DNA from: Bacillus sp. CHD6a
GTDB lineage: Bacteria > Bacillota > Bacilli > Bacillales > Bacillaceae_I
Direction: 5' to 3'
Length of the DNA stretch: 64,000 nucleotides
NCBI RefSeq assembly: GCF_001293645.1
Contig: NZ_LBMD01000006.1
Location: forward strand, 1-64,000
The notes under the pieces: model-generated
What the model was told of the DNA's origin: nothing
Database searches by the model: none
The model's input: only the letters and a program-made list of their open reading frames with translations
In this document: one piece after another, positions 62,378-64,000 of the stretch
How positions within the stretch are numbered: the first letter of the stretch is position 1
How the letters are laid out: each line of letters opens with the position of its first letter
Made by a program: the position numbers and the translations under genes

Positions 62378-63376
62378 ATGAACGTCACAATTTATGATGT
62401 TGCCAGAGAAGCGAACGTTTCCATGGCAACGGTTTCCCGAGTAGTAAACGGAAACCCGAATGTTAAACCTACCACAAGAAAAAAAGTATTGGAAGCAATT
62501 GAACGGCTTGGATATCGTCCAAATGCAGTAGCAAGAGGACTGGCAAGCAAAAAAACAACCACAGTAGGAGTTATCATCCCTGATATCTCCAATATCTTCT
62601 ATGCAGAGTTAGCTCGCGGAATTGAAGATATTGCAACGATGTATAAATACAATATCATTCTAAGCAACTCGGATCAAAATGTGGACAAGGAATTACACCT
62701 GTTAAACACCATGCTAGGCAAACAGGTAGATGGAATTGTTTTCATGAGTGGGAATATAACAGAAGAGTTGGCAGCAGAATTTGAAAGATCACCAGTTCCA
62801 ATTGTATTGGCTGCATCCATTGAAAAAGACAACAAGGTGCCATCCGTAACCATTGATTATGTACAAGCCTCTTTTGATGCTGTAACCGCATTAATTGAAA
62901 AAGGGCATAAACGAGTGGGCTACGTGTCAGGTCTTTTTGAAGAACCAATCAACGGGGAGAAAAAATTGACAGGGTATAAACGCGCACTAGAAGATGCTGG
63001 TCTTTCTTATGATGAAGAGATTGTTTTAGAAGGTGATTATTCCTACGATTCCGGTATTGAAGCGGTCGAAAAACTAATTGCATTAAAAGACCGCCCAACT
63101 GCCATTTTTGTTGGAACGGATGAAATGGCCTTAGGTGTTATTCATGGTGCTCAGGACAACGGATTGAATATCCCAGAAGACATAGAAGTAATTGGATTCG
63201 ATAACACTAGACTCGCTACAATGGTCCGTCCACAACTCTCTACAGTTGTTCAACCAATGTATGACATTGGGGCAGTGGCCATGAGACTATTGACGAAATT
63301 CATGAATAAAGAGAAAGTGGAAGACCAAACTGTCGTACTACCTCATAGAATTGAATTTAGACGCTCAACAAAATAA
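62378..63376 (+). CDS. ccpA: Catabolite control protein A
   Basis: A 332-residue LacI-family regulator, the master of carbon catabolite control with HPr-Ser-P. The N-terminal HTH is [35 protein letters not shown], followed by the hinge helix [14 protein letters not shown] and a periplasmic-binding-like core. AAGGAGAG precedes the ATG. It lies between aroA and motP, as in B. subtilis. Its likely targets in the window include the cre-like site at 7069. Confidence 0.97.
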   Translation: MNVTIYDVAREANVSMATVSRVVNGNPNVKPTTRKKVLEAIERLGYRPNAVARGLASKKTTTVGVIIPDISNIFYAELARGIEDIATMYKYNIILSNSDQNVDKELHLLNTMLGKQVDGIVFMSGNITEELAAEFERSPVPIVLAASIEKDNKVPSVTIDYVQASFDAVTALIEKGHKRVGYVSGLFEEPINGEKKLTGYKRALEDAGLSYDEEIVLEGDYSYDSGIEAVEKLIALKDRPTAIFVGTDEMALGVIHGAQDNGLNIPEDIEVIGFDNTRLATMVRPQLSTVVQPMYDIGAVAMRLLTKFMNKEKVEDQTVVLPHRIEFRRSTK

Positions 63377-63403
63377 ATAAACTGTCGATATAGATAGTAA
63401 AAG

Positions 63404-63440
63404 AAGAGGACAACCAACCAAATGTTTGTCCTCTTTCTTT
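63404..63440 (+). terminator. Rho-independent terminator of ccpA
   Basis: AAGAGGACAA (63404-63413) and TTGTCCTCTT (63426-63435) followed by T-rich sequence. Confidence 0.8.
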
Positions 63441-63481
63441 ATTTGAAATTGAAAATGTCAATTAATTGATTTATCCACTTT

Positions 63482-63616
63482 CCCCAGTTGACTGTATGTA
63501 AGGTGAGAGACTTCAGTGGGAGAGAAGAGGTAGCTTGAGACCACGCAGGCGTAGCCGAGGAGGCTCAAGCACTGTTTCGCGGAAAGCGTTCACCTGGAAC
63601 GAAAGGAAACTGGGAG
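63482..63616 (+). repeat. GC-rich interspersed repeat, type 3 (uninterrupted)
   Basis: Perfect ends CCCAGTT (63483-63489) and AACTGGG (63608-63614) with the GTTGACTGTA head and the AACGAAAGGAAAC tail. The core has GCAGGCGTAGCCGAGGAGGCTC, the block shared with the other families. It is the intact form of the split copy at 48541 and fills the ccpA-motP gap. Confidence 0.72.
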
Positions 63617-63674
63617 TTACGGAGATAAATTAATAAAATTACAAACAAGAGCGTTTAAGGTCAGGGGAGAAAGT

Positions 63675-64000
63675 ATGAAAAAGTTTGATATGTTTACACC
63701 AATAGGTCTCGTTCTCGGGTTGGCAATGATAATGTTTGGAATATTAAGCGGAAATGGCCTAGCAGGATTAGCAAGCTTCCTAGATCCTGCATCCTTGTTC
63801 ATCGTATTAGGGGGAACGGTAGGAGCATTATTAATAAATTATAATATGAAAGAACTGAGACTTGTGCCTGTAGTCATAAAGGCTGCATTCTCTCATAAGG
63901 AAATGGAACTGCCGGTTCTGATTAATACATTTGTCCGCCTTGCTGATCGAGCAAGGAGAGAAGGCCTTCTTGCGTTAGAAGCAGAATTGGAGGATGTGGA
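63675..64000 (+). CDS. motP: Flagellar motor stator MotP (MotA family), N-terminal part
   Basis: The gene runs off the right edge; 108 residues are visible. MKKFDMFTPIGLVLGLAMIMFG is the first membrane helix, followed by GLASFLDPASLFIVLGGTVGALLINY as the second and a cytosolic domain beginning VVIKAAFSHKEMELP. This matches the MotA/MotP family. Its place right after ccpA is that of B. subtilis motP, a Na+-driven stator that pairs with MotS. A GGGGAGAAAG site precedes the ATG. Confidence 0.9.
   Translation, partial: MKKFDMFTPIGLVLGLAMIMFGILSGNGLAGLASFLDPASLFIVLGGTVGALLINYNMKELRLVPVVIKAAFSHKEMELPVLINTFVRLADRARREGLLALEAELEDV

Noticed and set aside
62061-62388. Three overlapping frames before ccpA
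   Set aside because: They consist of repeat sequence; none has a ribosome site, and the same peptides appear at unrelated loci.
1-64000. tRNA, rRNA, prophage, insertion sequence with transposase, restriction or defence system
   Set aside because: Looked for and not seen; the only mobile-looking DNA is the short non-coding repeat family.

Overview
The window is a chromosomal segment of a low-to-moderate G+C Gram-positive endospore former of the family Bacillaceae (Bacillus sensu lato). The evidence is gene content and order. From about 9.6 kb to the right end it follows the Bacillus subtilis leuS-ytgP-ythPQ-ytjP-ytkP-amyX-ytmP-trmB-ytnP-ytoP-ytpPQR-sftA-murC-ytxGHJ-aroA-ccpA-motP block, reading mostly left to right. 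Strong ribosome binding sites, TTG/GTG starts, a leucine T-box, a CIRCE operator, sigma-W and sigma-B type promoters, and a Cse60-type sporulation gene all fit. No rRNA, tRNA, prophage, transposase or CRISPR-cas locus is visible. The species cannot be fixed from the sequence alone.

Left part (1-9.3 kb): this stretch carries the end of an MFS transporter, an orphan gene, a FAD amine oxidoreductase, htpG behind a perfect CIRCE operator, a VOC-fold protein, and a catabolic module. The module has a sigma-54 activator, then a sigma-54 promoter with three upstream palindromes and a downstream cre-like site, then a GntP-family permease and a 3-hydroxybutyrate dehydrogenase-like SDR.

Middle (9.3-38 kb): T-box-leuS, a rhodanese, a NERD protein preceded by a 21-bp phased A-tract array, a probably frameshifted membrane protein, cse60, a 40-residue membrane peptide with an ECF-type promoter, ytfP, ytgP, an rRNA pseudouridine synthase, ytzE, ythPQ behind a sigma-W promoter, pepV, an MFS transporter, ytkP, ytlP (thpR), a CidA/CidB pair, ytlQ, amyX, ytmP, ytzH, trmB, a tandem hairpin array, ytnP, ytzB, ytoP, a DUF84 NTPase, ytoQ and a lipoprotein.

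Right part (38-64 kb): a chemoreceptor, a PTS-EIIC-like membrane protein with thioredoxin-like ytpP, a giant secreted subtilase with a lysine tail, ytpQ, ytpR, sftA, a nicotinate phosphoribosyltransferase with a structured leader, murC, an M29 aminopeptidase, ytxGH (sigma-B and sigma-H promoters) and ytxJ, an uncharacterised FtsA-like ATPase with repeated beta-grasp-like modules, aroA, ccpA and the start of motP.

The most distinctive feature is a family of GC-rich palindromic interspersed repeats with no coding capacity, found in at least eight intergenic places. A subset forms a roughly 203-213 bp unit bounded by GCCACTGAAAAA / TTTTTCAGTGGC inverted ends. That unit sits inside other copies with direct-repeat-like flanks, so it behaves like a miniature mobile element. 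The other leads are the FtsA-like fusion, the sigma-54/cre ketone-body module and the structured leader upstream of the NAD-salvage gene.
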